Origin: a virus
Reading direction: 5' to 3' (one strand)
IMG/VR virus record: IMGVR_UViG_3300036851_000272
Location: 1 to 64,000 of that record
Length of the DNA stretch: 64,000 nucleotides
Positions 18,287-27,708 of the stretch are shown here, in pieces. The notes beneath the pieces are model-generated. The model saw only the letters and a program-made list of their open reading frames with translations, made no database searches and was not told where the DNA came from. A program made the translations under genes and the position numbers. How positions within the stretch are numbered: position 1 is the stretch's first letter; each line of letters starts with the position of its first letter.

Positions 18287-18934
18287 TTACCGGACGTAAC
18301 TCCGCCGCCCTCCCGTGGACTTATTCGGACTCTCGGCGATCCGGGCGATGTACTCGCCATATTCCTGCGCCGCCGACATGTAGCGGTCATCCTGGATGCC
18401 GAACCGCGTCATATAGATCTGTTTCCTGAGGCCCAACACGAGCCCCCACTGAAAGTCAGCGGGGATGTAGGGGTTTAGCTGCACGCTGGACGTATCGTCA
18501 GGGAACGGAATCATCCGGTCGTAGACTAGCGCCACGGTATAAGCTGTATCTGCGGGACAGTTGAAGAAAACACGCCGGAAAAGACTGCCGTCGAACTCCA
18601 GCATATAGCCGGTTGGCTTCCCCGCCGTGGTATTCGCCTTTGCGGCCATGATCCACGACTCGTCATCGCCAAAATAGGGCAACCCGGTATCGTAATCCGG
18701 CGCCAGCGCCACCTTCTTCATGTGGCGGAAATCGTCATTGTCGATATCGACAAATTGAGCCGCGGCCGCAAGGGGCCGGGCAACATGCCTGCGCGTCCAT
18801 GCGGGATAGCCCGCGTCGTGGAAGAATTCGTAGACTACCTTGTGCCGTAGAACAAACTTCAGGTTGGCTCCTGAAAGCTCAGCTGTGGAGATGCCGTCCA
18901 GGTCGGCAAAATTTTCAATCTCTGCCGTTGTCAT
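18287..18934 (-). CDS. head-to-tail adaptor-like protein (T7 gp11-type, 215 aa)
   Basis: Size and position (immediately before the nozzle gene) fit podoviral tail tubular protein A / adaptor. Sequence features include a helical N-terminal domain, LVYDRMIPFPDDTSS and a C-terminal helix (DDRYMSAAQEYGEYIARIAE) as expected for adaptors whose C-terminal helix docks into the portal. It abuts the nozzle gene and overlaps the glycosyltransferase stop as ATGA. Function inferred. Confidence 0.65.
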   Translation of the reverse strand: MTTAEIENFADLDGISTAELSGANLKFVLRHKVVYEFFHDAGYPAWTRRHVARPLAAAAQFVDIDNDDFRHMKKVALAPDYDTGLPYFGDDESWIMAAKANTTAGKPTGYMLEFDGSLFRRVFFNCPADTAYTVALVYDRMIPFPDDTSSVQLNPYIPADFQWGLVLGLRKQIYMTRFGIQDDRYMSAAQEYGEYIARIAESPNKSTGGRRSYVR

Positions 18935-19758
18935 GCGAGTTTCTTGAATGTCTCGGCAATGTTCACCGAGCGAAGTTTTTGCGTGGTTTTGGGAATGTAG
19001 TCCTTGATCCCGAACGGATAATCTCCCATGTGACCCACCGCAATCTCAGGATCTACAAGCACTTTTATGCCAAGCTGGATCAGCCGCGTCGAGAATCCGA
19101 TATCCTCGCCAAGTTGCCACTGTGCATCATCCACGGGATAATCGAAAATTCTGACAAAGGCATGTTCAGCATACAGGTGCCGCCGCTTTGCTTCGATGCG
19201 AGCGGCCTCTACCTCTATTTGAAATGGATTGACTTTCATGCGTCGAAAGGTGCGCTCGTTGTCCATCACCCAATCTTGAGCACTCAGGTAATGCTCGATC
19301 AGGCGCTCCACGGTGTCTTTGCGCAACGCCAGAAACGCGGCCCCAACGCCAAACTGGCCGATTGTAGGAGACCGATCTGGGTCCGCCGCATGCATACCTC
19401 GAATCTGATCCATGTGTACGAACTGATGAGCGTCCGGATCCCACGCTTTGAGAGCCAACTGAACGGGCTTGGAGCGTGTAGTACAGATACCGACCGCCAC
19501 TGGCGCCTCATGCCGTAAAATCTTCCAGATGGCGTCCGGCTCGGGCAACATATCGTCGTCGATCATAACGGCATAGTCCGCTACCGGGTTCATCTTGGCA
19601 AGCGCTTCATTGCGGGCGGCATGTAGCAGTGATGAGCCGTATGGGACCATTACCGTTTGCATGCCTTTCCGGTTTGCTTCAGATATGGCGGTAGATATGG
19701 CGGTAAAGCAATACGGGTTTGCTCCCCGGTACGTGGCTATCTGGATTTCAGCCTTCAC
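18931..19758 (-). CDS. GT-A fold glycosyltransferase, family 2-like (275 aa)
   Basis: Canonical GT-A signs: N-terminal Rossmann-like IQIATYRG, the metal-binding DxD (YAVMIDDDMLPEPDAIW, residues about 63-79), and an acceptor-side GEDIGFSTRLIQLGIKVLVD (about 228-247). An ED before a helix is typical of the catalytic base region. It sits in the middle of the structural operon, between a capsid-proximal gene and the adaptor, with ATGA overlaps on both sides. It probably transfers a sugar to a virion or host-surface target; the acceptor is unknown. Confidence 0.85.
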   Translation of the reverse strand: MKAEIQIATYRGANPYCFTAISTAISEANRKGMQTVMVPYGSSLLHAARNEALAKMNPVADYAVMIDDDMLPEPDAIWKILRHEAPVAVGICTTRSKPVQLALKAWDPDAHQFVHMDQIRGMHAADPDRSPTIGQFGVGAAFLALRKDTVERLIEHYLSAQDWVMDNERTFRRMKVNPFQIEVEAARIEAKRRHLYAEHAFVRIFDYPVDDAQWQLGEDIGFSTRLIQLGIKVLVDPEIAVGHMGDYPFGIKDYIPKTTQKLRSVNIAETFKKLA

Positions 19759-20156
19759 CGGGCCGCTTTCCCTGCCTGCTCCCGCTCCGCAATTTTCCTT
19801 AGCAGATCGTTTTGAACGGTCAACTCGCGAACCTTCTCTTCAAGAAGGGAGGTTTTATCGTTCGAGAGCTTCAGCTTGTCTTCGACGGACGTACTCAGTT
19901 CCAGATACCTGGCGTAGTCAATGATTTCATTCTCACCAGTAGCAACCCATATGTCCATAATGGCCTGCTCTTCAGGATCGTTTGTGATGTATCGTCCGAA
20001 TTTGCCGAACGGCTGGAAATGGGCTATTCGCTCGCCGAGCCGGTGAACCATTTTGTTTTCGTCCATCACCTGTTTCCCGAGAGTGAGGCGCACCACAGCC
20101 GTTCCGGAGGGATGAAAATACTGTTTCGCTTGAATCTGTTCTTGCACTGCCGTCAT
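19755..20156 (-). CDS. capsid-proximal small protein (133 aa)
   Basis: ATG at 20156 with AAGGA 8 bases upstream is better than a longer in-frame start at 20204, which lies in an intergenic hairpin. The N-terminal part (YFHPSGTAVVRLTLGKQVM) is mixed; residues 85-130 form a coiled coil (EDKLKLSNDKTSLLEEKVRE). Not recognised. Candidate decoration or assembly factor. Confidence 0.7.
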   Translation of the reverse strand: MTAVQEQIQAKQYFHPSGTAVVRLTLGKQVMDENKMVHRLGERIAHFQPFGKFGRYITNDPEEQAIMDIWVATGENEIIDYARYLELSTSVEDKLKLSNDKTSLLEEKVRELTVQNDLLRKIAEREQAGKAAR

Positions 20157-20174
20157 GTTGTTTTTCCTTGGTTT

Positions 20175-20204
20175 GTGCGGGCATGAATTACTCCACGCCC
20201 GCAC
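20175..20204 (-). other. RNA hairpin just after the capsid gene
   Basis: Perfect 8-bp GC-rich stem (GTGCGGGC / GCCCGCAC) with a 14-base loop, in the 69-base gap after the major capsid stop. No T-run follows, so it is more likely an mRNA-stabilising or processing element, or a partial terminator, than a full terminator. Placement right behind the most highly needed structural gene supports this. Confidence 0.5.
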
Positions 20205-20225
20205 CGTTATTCAGATAGGCAACGC

Positions 20226-21509
20226 TTACGACTGGTAATCGGTGACGTTGTAGAGTTTCGCGTGGCGTCCACCACCGGCAAGCCCGGAAGCTGAAGATGG
20301 ATTGGACCCGAATTTGATCTTGAAAGCGATCTCGGCGATGATCTGATCTACCTTTTTATCGTCGCCATTCTGCACCACGTCTTCCTGGAGCATGATGTTC
20401 CGGGAGCCGCCAGCGCCTTCGAGCCAGAGCATCTCGATCTCATCGAAGTCGAGTGAGAAGGCAACGCCAGCCATTCCCTGGCCAGCCGCCGAGGTGCCCG
20501 AGGTAGGTACGTAATCCTGGAGCATCCAGTCGGTGATCATCGCCCACGTGCCGTAGGGAGTCTCAACCTCCTGAATGTCCACACCGAACTTCTTCTCTCC
20601 GGGCCGGACCATGAGGAAGTTCGTTCCCCACATGTTGATCGCGGAGCGGATGCGTGGCGCGCAGACAAGCATGGCGCGCTTATTGCGGGCGTAGCGGAAA
20701 GACTGTTGGGCGAATCCGTCCAGGAAGATCTTGGGCGTCAGCACGCCGCCTGCGTTGGTAACGTTGCCGGATGCGCCGATGGCGTAATTGATGCCCATGG
20801 TCGAACGAATTGGCCGGCCATTGTCTCCTCCAGTGAGATCCTGCGATGGTTGTCCCCAGTAGAGCGCGGCGTTGAGTTGCTCCTTGAACTCGACCATCTT
20901 TTGGCGCTGAAGGCGTTTCCGCTCGTTGCCGGCATCGCCGTATTGTTTTGAAGCGATATAGGTGTTGGTCAGATCGAGGACGGCCTTGAAGATTTGCGTG
21001 TAGGTTGTTTTGTTGACCTGCGATTGATACTTTGCTGTCGGCAATACGCCACCTTCCTCATTGGCCGAGCCGATGAGGCGAAGTGCGCCATTAGCGCCGA
21101 TAGTGGCAACGGTAGACCCACCAAAGGCGCGCTTGACTGCAATGACCGTAGCGCCGATTGAAGTGACTCGAATCATTTCCGGCAACGCATTGGAGTCAAT
21201 GGCCTTGGGCACCATGAACACGTCGCCTTTTGCAAAAACAGTTCCGTCAACGACCGTCAGAGTTGTGTTCGCCACATCGTTAGTGGAAGTTGTAGATCCG
21301 TTTTGTCCCCAGCGGGCGATGTAGTCCTGCTCCAGCCATTCAATAACGGGAGTCTCGGTCTTTTGCTTGTGCTTCATCTGAAGCAAAAGCGTCAAGAGTG
21401 GTTTTTCGTTGGGCTCCAACTCCATGATCTCGTCGGTAATGTTGCGTACTAGACGATTATCGGTGGTGATGGCAGCGATTGTGCTTCTAACGCCAGTGGT
21501 TTGCGCCAT
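20226..21509 (-). CDS. major capsid protein (427 aa)
   Basis: The N-terminal arm (VRNITDEIMELEPNEKPLL) and the following PVIEWLEQDYIARW resemble capsid proteins of the DUF5309 / SU10-like HK97-fold type. Gene order portal, scaffold-like, capsid supports the call. A long helix lies around residues 180-215 (spine-like), and NAGGVLTPK (252-260) and VETPYGTWAMITD (315-327) are in the C-terminal half. Two other genes in the window match parts of this protein (see 30947-31360 and 28412-28843). Confidence 0.85.
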   Translation of the reverse strand: MAQTTGVRSTIAAITTDNRLVRNITDEIMELEPNEKPLLTLLLQMKHKQKTETPVIEWLEQDYIARWGQNGSTTSTNDVANTTLTVVDGTVFAKGDVFMVPKAIDSNALPEMIRVTSIGATVIAVKRAFGGSTVATIGANGALRLIGSANEEGGVLPTAKYQSQVNKTTYTQIFKAVLDLTNTYIASKQYGDAGNERKRLQRQKMVEFKEQLNAALYWGQPSQDLTGGDNGRPIRSTMGINYAIGASGNVTNAGGVLTPKIFLDGFAQQSFRYARNKRAMLVCAPRIRSAINMWGTNFLMVRPGEKKFGVDIQEVETPYGTWAMITDWMLQDYVPTSGTSAAGQGMAGVAFSLDFDEIEMLWLEGAGGSRNIMLQEDVVQNGDDKKVDQIIAEIAFKIKFGSNPSSASGLAGGGRHAKLYNVTDYQS

Positions 21510-21539
21510 GGCCTCTCCTGATTTCGGTTAGCGCCGGGA

Positions 21540-22748
21540 TCAACTGTGGAAAAGGTCCGACATTGGCATCCCGGAGGTGGAATGGGCATCCGCCCACTCA
21601 TTCGGTTTCTTGCCGGATATAGATCCGGCAGTGCGAGTCTTGCCAGTGTTCATCGACTGGCGTACCCGCTCTGTTTCCGTGGTCCGCTTTTCTTGCGTGC
21701 GGCCTTGCTCGATGAGTTCCTTCGCCTTGCCGGGGCTGAGCCCGGTATTTCGAGTTTGTTTATGAAACTTCGCCGCGAACCCGTAGATGTCGAAGTATTT
21801 TTGGGCTTGAACATCGGGAGAGTCCCCTGGCTTGATCATGTCCAACCACTCGGGGAAGGCTTTCATGATTCGGTTAAACGCATTATTCGGATACTTGCCA
21901 ACAGATCCGTCACTGTTGCGGATCTCGATGGTTCCTGTCTCCGGCTTGAAAAGCTCGTCAATCACGGGAGCGAAGGTTGTGCTCTCCGCCAACTTCGTCA
22001 GCGCCTTTCGGCTTGCCTGCTGGCTCTCCCGTTCCTGCCGTGTTTGCTGGAACGAGGTTTGCACATCGGTCAGTTCCTTCTGCTTAAAATCGCGCAGCGT
22101 TGCCTGAAGCATCGCTTCAAATTGCGGCAGCGCTTCGCGAACCACCATGCGTCGGAAACGTGCCTCCTGGATCTGCTGCACCACAGGATAGTTGCCAGCC
22201 TGTAACGCTTCAATTTCCTGCTGGTGGGACTGATCCCAGGTCTCCCACTTGTCGCCGATGTCACCGTAGGTCAGCCGCCCATTGTTGCCGTTATTGCCGT
22301 TATTCGGCGGAGCCTGATCGACTTTCAGTGGTAGAGCGGGCAGAGCCACGGGCGCCGGAGGCGCGAAGGAGGCGCGCAGCTTGTCGTACTCGGCCATCCA
22401 ATCATCCGCCAACGGCGCTGCCGCATCCGCCTTGAGTTTGTCAGCCGCCGCGATATCAGCCAGCATTTGGGCGATGGCCGGATTGGTTGGATCAACGCCG
22501 TAGCGTTTTGCCAGTTCTTGAATATGGGCGTCATCCGTTTGCGCAGCGCCGGGTTCTGTAACCTCCAAATCTTCGGTGGTCTCAGGTTGCGTGTCGATTC
22601 CGTCATCAACTGGCTGATCGCGCTCGCCCGCGCGCTCATCGGTGGCTATCCCCCTCAGTGCGTCGCCAGGTGCGGCAGCGGGGGTAGGCGGCGCGGTAGA
22701 AGGCGTTGCCGCTGCTGTTTGCGGGGCCGTTTGTGTGATTGCTTCCAT
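21540..22748 (-). CDS. capsid scaffold-like protein (402 aa)
   Basis: Immediately upstream of the capsid gene. The N-terminus (1-70) is Ala/Pro/Thr- and acid-rich and disordered; the middle (about 160-260) is highly charged and helical (DFKQKELTDVQTSFQQTRQE), and the C-terminus is basic. This low-complexity, acidic-to-basic helical design is typical of podoviral scaffolds. No protease motif is visible. Confidence 0.7.
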   Translation of the reverse strand: MEAITQTAPQTAAATPSTAPPTPAAAPGDALRGIATDERAGERDQPVDDGIDTQPETTEDLEVTEPGAAQTDDAHIQELAKRYGVDPTNPAIAQMLADIAAADKLKADAAAPLADDWMAEYDKLRASFAPPAPVALPALPLKVDQAPPNNGNNGNNGRLTYGDIGDKWETWDQSHQQEIEALQAGNYPVVQQIQEARFRRMVVREALPQFEAMLQATLRDFKQKELTDVQTSFQQTRQERESQQASRKALTKLAESTTFAPVIDELFKPETGTIEIRNSDGSVGKYPNNAFNRIMKAFPEWLDMIKPGDSPDVQAQKYFDIYGFAAKFHKQTRNTGLSPGKAKELIEQGRTQEKRTTETERVRQSMNTGKTRTAGSISGKKPNEWADAHSTSGMPMSDLFHS

Positions 22749-22760
22749 ACTTTCGGCTGG

Positions 22761-23030
22761 TTATTCCAGCGCTTCCTTTCGTTTGGCTACATATCTCTCG
22801 GAGAGTGAGCCGATTCTGGGAACGATTTCGGTCAAGGCCGCTCCGAAGCCGGCCCATTTCGCTGCCTCGTGGAACCGCTCGCTGGATACCGCCGCGATCA
22901 TCGAATTGAGCGCGTCCTGCTCCATAACCATCAGCACGTTGGCGAGAAACGTCATTAAATCCGAGTCTGCGTAGACGCTATGGGCTCTGGCGAGGTCGGT
23001 GTCGGTCAATTCGAGTTGTGCTTGAATCAT
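22761..23030 (-). CDS. small head-region protein (89 aa)
   Basis: All-helical, acidic start (MIQAQLELTDTDLARAHSVY), between portal and scaffold genes. Not recognised. Similar small helical proteins at this place often assist portal or scaffold assembly. Confidence 0.6.
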   Translation of the reverse strand: MIQAQLELTDTDLARAHSVYADSDLMTFLANVLMVMEQDALNSMIAAVSSERFHEAAKWAGFGAALTEIVPRIGSLSERYVAKRKEALE

Positions 23031-23158
23031 GCGAGCGTAATCTTGCTAAAATTAAATGGCGGATGCGAGTCCAAATGGCTGTGACACGGCCAGCCACGCG
23101 CCGTAAACGAATAGAGCGCTGGCTCTGCTCACAAGGCAACCAGAGACACGGCTGTAAA

Positions 23159-23213
23159 GCTGCAATCTTGCCACCGTAGCTTAGTGCCGTCGGTGGCTCT
23201 CGAGGATTGCAGC
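23159..23213 (-). other. nested stem-loop between portal gene and the next gene
   Basis: Two nested perfect stems: outer 9 bp (GCTGCAATC / GATTGCAGC) and inner 7 bp (GCCACCG / CGGTGGC) with a 14-base loop. It sits in the 204-base gap between the portal stop and the next start, otherwise without genes. No T-run follows. It could regulate expression of downstream scaffold and capsid genes, or be a small structured RNA. Confidence 0.5.
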
Positions 23214-23234
23214 CATGGTTTCATTCCCAAACTC

Positions 23235-25505
23235 TTACCCAAGCGGATTTTGTCCCCTCGATGCGGCGTAAGCGCCATCCTGGAGAATCTGTGCGGGAGG
23301 AGGCGGAGCTGGTAGCGCTCCCATGCCGTTCGGTTTCGGCGGTCCCATCGGGCTATTCATGGGCGCTCCACCCATCGGCGGTGGACCGGCGCCTGCTCCA
23401 GCCATGGGCGGCTGCCCACCGGGCATTGGTGGAGCCTGTGGCACTCCTAGAATCTCTTCGCCGGTCACTTGAATTCCTACGCTGGCAAAAATCTTGGCCT
23501 GCACGGAAGGTGGATACATTTCCGCCCTCACGTTGATGCTGAGCGACGGCTTCGGCTGCTGCGGTGGCGGGGGTGGCTGAGGCTTCGCGGCCCATTCGTT
23601 CAACTGATCGCCGAACCCGTGGGATTTGACGAGTTCCTCCCCCACCTTGCGCTGATCGAACACGTCTGGCCGGCTCAGACCTACCTGGGCGAGCTGGATT
23701 GCCCGCTGGGACTTCATCTCGTCATCGGCCGCGAGCGTCGAGCCCACCTCCACCATGATTTCGTAGGTATCGGCCTGAAACATCATGGGCTCGACCTGCG
23801 CCCACTGCGTTTTGATCGGATCTTCATCGCGGCTGTAATTCCGGTTGTAACGGCCAGGCTCGAACTCCGCCACATCCGTCATCTCGGAGCGGTTCAGCAG
23901 AAACATCATCTCGGCGTCCGGTTGAAGCGAGGTGAAGTTAAACATGTCAACCGCGCCCTTGGAAATGATGTCTCCGTTGAATGCCATGATCCGCGCGCCG
24001 GTAGCAGTTCTGCCCTGCTGCGGATCCACGTTCGCCGAAAGCGACATGTTGTTCTCGCCGGTTATCATCTGAAACATGCTCATGATGTGACCGAAGTTGT
24101 TAAGCCCGCTTGCGGCATGGGCGATCGCGGCCTGCTCCCCCTGGACCCATAGGTCATTCGGGCCGCTCATCTTGACCAGCCGGAATCCCGCGCCGCGCTT
24201 GATGATGTCCGGGTTTTCAAAGAATTCACGGGAAGTCGTGCCGATGAGCGGGCGCAGGATGTTGTACATCATCTGCCAGTACACGTTGACGTGCTTGTCG
24301 TGAAGCTGCTGGAGCCCGCGGAAGAAGCGCGGCAGAGACTCCCCGGGTCCGCCCAGGAGGTCATCGATGAGAATCAGTTCGGTGAAAGGAATCTTCCCTT
24401 CGAGATCGTAGGGAGCGTCGATCTCGCCGAGCCAGATATCATTCTCGGCCAGGAGCCGATACTTTCCTTTTTCTCCGGGAACGTGCTCTTCGAGAATAGT
24501 CCATTCGTTGGTGTTCTCGATGTTGTAGGAGCCGCCAAACTTCTGCCCGCTATAGGCCCGCTGGACCCATGCTCGAAAGTTCTGCCCGCTGCTCGCGCGG
24601 CTTCCCGTAACGCTCGCTGTACTCCAGTTCGGCTCGCTTCCCTTTGGGCGCTGGCGGAATAATTCCTCCACGCCGGGAGCAAACTCGGGAAAGGTCTTTA
24701 CCAGCTTTTCCAGCCATGGCTTGTCGCGCCGCCGCTCAACCTGGAAGTACTGCCCGGATTGGATACTGTCGGCATTTGGCTCCGGGTAGCAGTCCCCGAC
24801 GAAGAGCACTTCGGCCCGTGGTCCCTCGTACTTCTTGTACATGCGGGCAACTTTCAGCAGATTACCTTTACCCTGCTCGGCCATGAGGCGCTGCAATATC
24901 TCAAGCTGACTTTGCCCGATAGGACTGGGAGGAAGCTGCTGTTGCATTGCCTGTTGCTGATCTTGTTGGCCAAGTTGCGCGAGGGTGGCGCCTCCCGTCC
25001 ACTCCTTAATCGTGTCGCCATAGGCAAGATCGATCAGCGGCAGGTTCGCCGGTGCCATCTTTTCGTCAAACGGATCAATGCGTTTCCGGCTGGGGTAATC
25101 TTCAACGTCCCAGTACCAGCCGCGGACTGACCAGCCGAACGTTGAGCCCTGGCGGCAATGCTTTTTTTGCCACCGCTGGATACCGCCTTTGTCCCAGTCG
25201 TACATCAGCTTGCGGCTGATAAGCTCGGCCAGTTGATCGTCCTTGGAGCGGTACCGGATGTTCGGCGGCTGCGCGGTGATGCGATCCACCGTGCGATTCA
25301 CGTAGGACGTGGTGAGGGGCGTCCCGATACTGGTGAGCTCGAGGTCGTCCTTGCCTTTGTCGTCCTTCTCGGGATCGCGCTCGCAGCGGTAGGATTTGTA
25401 AACCTCCAGCCACTCGCCATAGTAGTTGGATTCCATCCAGCGAATCGAGGCGTCGTTGCGCTCTCGCATCTCGGAGGCGAGTTTTTGTTCAGCTGTCAGT
25501 GGCAT
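23235..25505 (-). CDS. portal protein (756 aa)
   Basis: Length and pattern fit large podoviral portal proteins: an N-terminal helical region (MRERNDASIRWMESNYYGEW), a PLTTSYVNRTVDRITAQPPNIRYR segment that is very typical of portals, a long central domain with LPRFFRGLQQLHDKHVNVYW, and a low-complexity Pro/Gly/Met tail after residue 650. Position between the terminase block and scaffold/capsid supports it. It forms the dodecameric DNA gate of the head. Confidence 0.9.
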   Translation of the reverse strand: MPLTAEQKLASEMRERNDASIRWMESNYYGEWLEVYKSYRCERDPEKDDKGKDDLELTSIGTPLTTSYVNRTVDRITAQPPNIRYRSKDDQLAELISRKLMYDWDKGGIQRWQKKHCRQGSTFGWSVRGWYWDVEDYPSRKRIDPFDEKMAPANLPLIDLAYGDTIKEWTGGATLAQLGQQDQQQAMQQQLPPSPIGQSQLEILQRLMAEQGKGNLLKVARMYKKYEGPRAEVLFVGDCYPEPNADSIQSGQYFQVERRRDKPWLEKLVKTFPEFAPGVEELFRQRPKGSEPNWSTASVTGSRASSGQNFRAWVQRAYSGQKFGGSYNIENTNEWTILEEHVPGEKGKYRLLAENDIWLGEIDAPYDLEGKIPFTELILIDDLLGGPGESLPRFFRGLQQLHDKHVNVYWQMMYNILRPLIGTTSREFFENPDIIKRGAGFRLVKMSGPNDLWVQGEQAAIAHAASGLNNFGHIMSMFQMITGENNMSLSANVDPQQGRTATGARIMAFNGDIISKGAVDMFNFTSLQPDAEMMFLLNRSEMTDVAEFEPGRYNRNYSRDEDPIKTQWAQVEPMMFQADTYEIMVEVGSTLAADDEMKSQRAIQLAQVGLSRPDVFDQRKVGEELVKSHGFGDQLNEWAAKPQPPPPPQQPKPSLSINVRAEMYPPSVQAKIFASVGIQVTGEEILGVPQAPPMPGGQPPMAGAGAGPPPMGGAPMNSPMGPPKPNGMGALPAPPPPAQILQDGAYAASRGQNPLG

Positions 25506-25571
25506 TGGAAAAAGCGGGACCGCGCGGTTCGGAGGAGGAGGGGCGCGGTCCCCAGGGTGGAAGGAATGAGA

Positions 25572-25967
25572 TTAGGCCCAGGTTCCCTCGCGGCCGGTGA
25601 GTACCCACTTGGTATCGCTGATTCCCGTCAGTTCAAGAAATGCAATATCGACATCGCCAGCGGTGGAATTGGCAAAGCTGGCTGCGCCATTGATCGTTGT
25701 TCCCGCCGATGCAGCCACTGTCAGTGTTGAGTTGTGCGCTTTGAAGATAAAGATTCGCATCCCCACCTTCGGAACGGGCAGCGTCAGCGTGATAGCCGCG
25801 CCGTTGGAAAATGCCTTGCCATATTCAGCAGCCAAGATCGTGTAGGACGCGGCTTTGGAGGTGATTCCGGTCCCGCCGGCGCTGCTGATTGTGTTGAGGC
25901 CGAATTTTGCGGCGTTGTCCGCCCGGACAAACGTATCACCGCAGCCCATTGTTGGAACTGATTGCAT
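25572..25967 (-). CDS. beta-structured head decoration or fibre-like protein (131 aa)
   Basis: Almost wholly beta: SYTILAAEYGKAFSNGAAIT then LPVPKVGMRIFIFKAHNS, a pattern common in small phage surface proteins encoded near capsid genes. It ends GISDTKWVLTGREGTW. Head fibre or decoration protein is the best guess; not proven. Confidence 0.65.
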   Translation of the reverse strand: MQSVPTMGCGDTFVRADNAAKFGLNTISSAGGTGITSKAASYTILAAEYGKAFSNGAAITLTLPVPKVGMRIFIFKAHNSTLTVAASAGTTINGAASFANSTAGDVDIAFLELTGISDTKWVLTGREGTWA

Positions 25968-25988
25968 TGTTCTTTCTCCCTTTGAAAA

Positions 25989-26732
25989 TCAATATCTTGG
26001 AATCGGAAGGTTGTTAGCCCGCAAGTGGGCCAGATACGCTTCGACGGCGGGTCCGCCCGCGCGCAACGCCGCCCTGAATTGGCTTTCGGATGCCATCGGC
26101 GTACCCGGCTGGCTGAATGATCCGCCGGATCGCGTGATAAATTGCCCCGGACTGCCTGGAAGCGCTACGTATCCCTCACCTGCCGGAGAGAATGGGCGTC
26201 CGTACGCATGCTGAAAATTCCCCGCGAAGTCGTTGGGATTGCCGGTATGTGTCTGCCCGGGGAACTGGTTCGGATCGTTCGCTCCCATCGCGGCGTACCG
26301 TGGGTCATATGGCGCTACAGCGGTGTTCGCTCCACCTGTAGGTCCAAAATCCTGGGCGTTCACCTGGGGTGCGTTCACGGATGGAGCGGTCGCGTAGGTT
26401 TGCGAATAGTAGTTCGGTGGAACGGGAGTGGGCTGCGGCCAATTCGGAGATTGGCCGGCGGAGTCAGGAATCCCAGGCGATGCCGCGGCCTGGCTGTTGT
26501 CCGCATTGAATTGTGGTGGCCCCCCGGGTAATCCAAGGCTCTGAAATGGCTGATTAGTGCCGCTAAATTCAAAGCTCCCCGGTTGAGCCGATGGAGTATC
26601 CTGCTGGCTACCAGCGGTTCGCGGGCGAGGAGCGTTGGGGTTATTGCTGGAGATGCGTTGCGGCGCTTGCCATGGGCGGCCTGATCGCAGCGTCCCGTAG
26701 CCGTAAACTTCACTGGGCATTCTAGGCTGCAC
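25989..26732 (-). CDS. low-complexity Pro/Gln/Gly-rich structural protein (247 aa)
   Basis: Start set at GTG 26732 because GAGGAG lies 7 bases before it; ATGs at 26753 and 26720 are alternatives without a good RBS. The protein is mostly disordered (Pro, Gln, Asn, Gly, Ser); residues about 180-245 look structured (YGRPFSPAGEGYVALPGS then ESQFRAALRAGGPAVEAYLA). It overlaps the end of the terminase nuclease gene. Function unknown. Confidence 0.65.
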   Translation of the reverse strand: MQPRMPSEVYGYGTLRSGRPWQAPQRISSNNPNAPRPRTAGSQQDTPSAQPGSFEFSGTNQPFQSLGLPGGPPQFNADNSQAAASPGIPDSAGQSPNWPQPTPVPPNYYSQTYATAPSVNAPQVNAQDFGPTGGANTAVAPYDPRYAAMGANDPNQFPGQTHTGNPNDFAGNFQHAYGRPFSPAGEGYVALPGSPGQFITRSGGSFSQPGTPMASESQFRAALRAGGPAVEAYLAHLRANNLPIPRY

Positions 26733-27708
26733 GTTGGTACTCCTCTGTGGCATGGCGTTCGTAGTAGACGAGGTTCGGACTAGTGGCGAGATAGCGGAGA
26801 AGGTCAAGCATGTGGCAGCGCGCCTCGACGCCTTCCTGTTTGAGTTCGCGCTCTTCGTTCATCCGCTTGGTGATTTTGTAGCGGTAGCTGAAAAATTCCA
26901 GGATCGTTTCAATACAGCGGTCGGAGATGTGCAGCCGCGTCCAGTTGCCCTTGAGATCGTGCTTGCGGGGGCGAAGCAGTTCCCTGACGGCGTCCTCACC
27001 CGCGCGGTGGCTTTTGTATGGGTCGCTGCATTCGATGCCATAGCGGTTGTAGCGCTCGGCGTAAGACTCCTCCACCTGGTTCTCGCCGGAGGCGCGGAAC
27101 GCTTTGCCTGCCTGGTCCATGAACCGCTCCATGATTTTCTCGCCGTCCGGCTTGCGACGGTAGATCCCGTAGCCGTCTGAAGTTGTGTCGCCATGCCACT
27201 CGATCTGATTGCCTTCCATGTGGGCGATCATCTCGACGTACTGGCCGACAAAGAATTCATTTTCTTCATCCCGGTCGGTCAATTGCTTGCGCTTGCCGTA
27301 GATCTTCGATTCCCAATTCTCCCGGTAGATGTACAAATCATTCCACGCATCTACGCCTATCCACATAAAGGCATGTGGAGTGCGGGGGTGCGGATCGATT
27401 GCCATGTAGCGGCACATACGCTTGGGGATCCGGTCGTGGCCGATGACGTGAACTTTGGGATCGAACGTTGGATAGACGCGCTGGCCGCTGAGTGCGTCGT
27501 AGTCAATCTCCATCTCGCGGCGAAAGAGAGCTTGGTTCGTATAACGTTTGCGTTCCAGTTCCAGCCGCTCTTCCGTCATCGTGGGATCGGCGGTGTAGTG
27601 CAGCCACACGACAGCGGCGCCGGTTTCGGGCGCGCGGCGGAGCATAACGCCGGGGCACGGGGTGGCAACGTCAAAATTGACGGGATCAAGGTAGCTGACA
27701 AGGCTCAT
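26722..27708 (-). CDS. terminase large subunit, nuclease half (328 aa)
   Basis: This is a stand-alone RNase H-fold terminase nuclease. The start region (VVWLHYTADP, REMEIDYDALSGQRVYP) matches the linker following the ATPase domain in large terminases. The three metal-binding acids are visible: RYMAIDPHP (D105), WHGDTTSDGYG (D174) and RCHMLDLLRYLA (D302). The ATPase half is a separate gene 1.4 kb upstream, with three genes between. It would cut concatemeric DNA during packaging, presumably by associating with the ATPase protein. Confidence 0.85.
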   Translation of the reverse strand: MSLVSYLDPVNFDVATPCPGVMLRRAPETGAAVVWLHYTADPTMTEERLELERKRYTNQALFRREMEIDYDALSGQRVYPTFDPKVHVIGHDRIPKRMCRYMAIDPHPRTPHAFMWIGVDAWNDLYIYRENWESKIYGKRKQLTDRDEENEFFVGQYVEMIAHMEGNQIEWHGDTTSDGYGIYRRKPDGEKIMERFMDQAGKAFRASGENQVEESYAERYNRYGIECSDPYKSHRAGEDAVRELLRPRKHDLKGNWTRLHISDRCIETILEFFSYRYKITKRMNEERELKQEGVEARCHMLDLLRYLATSPNLVYYERHATEEYQRAA

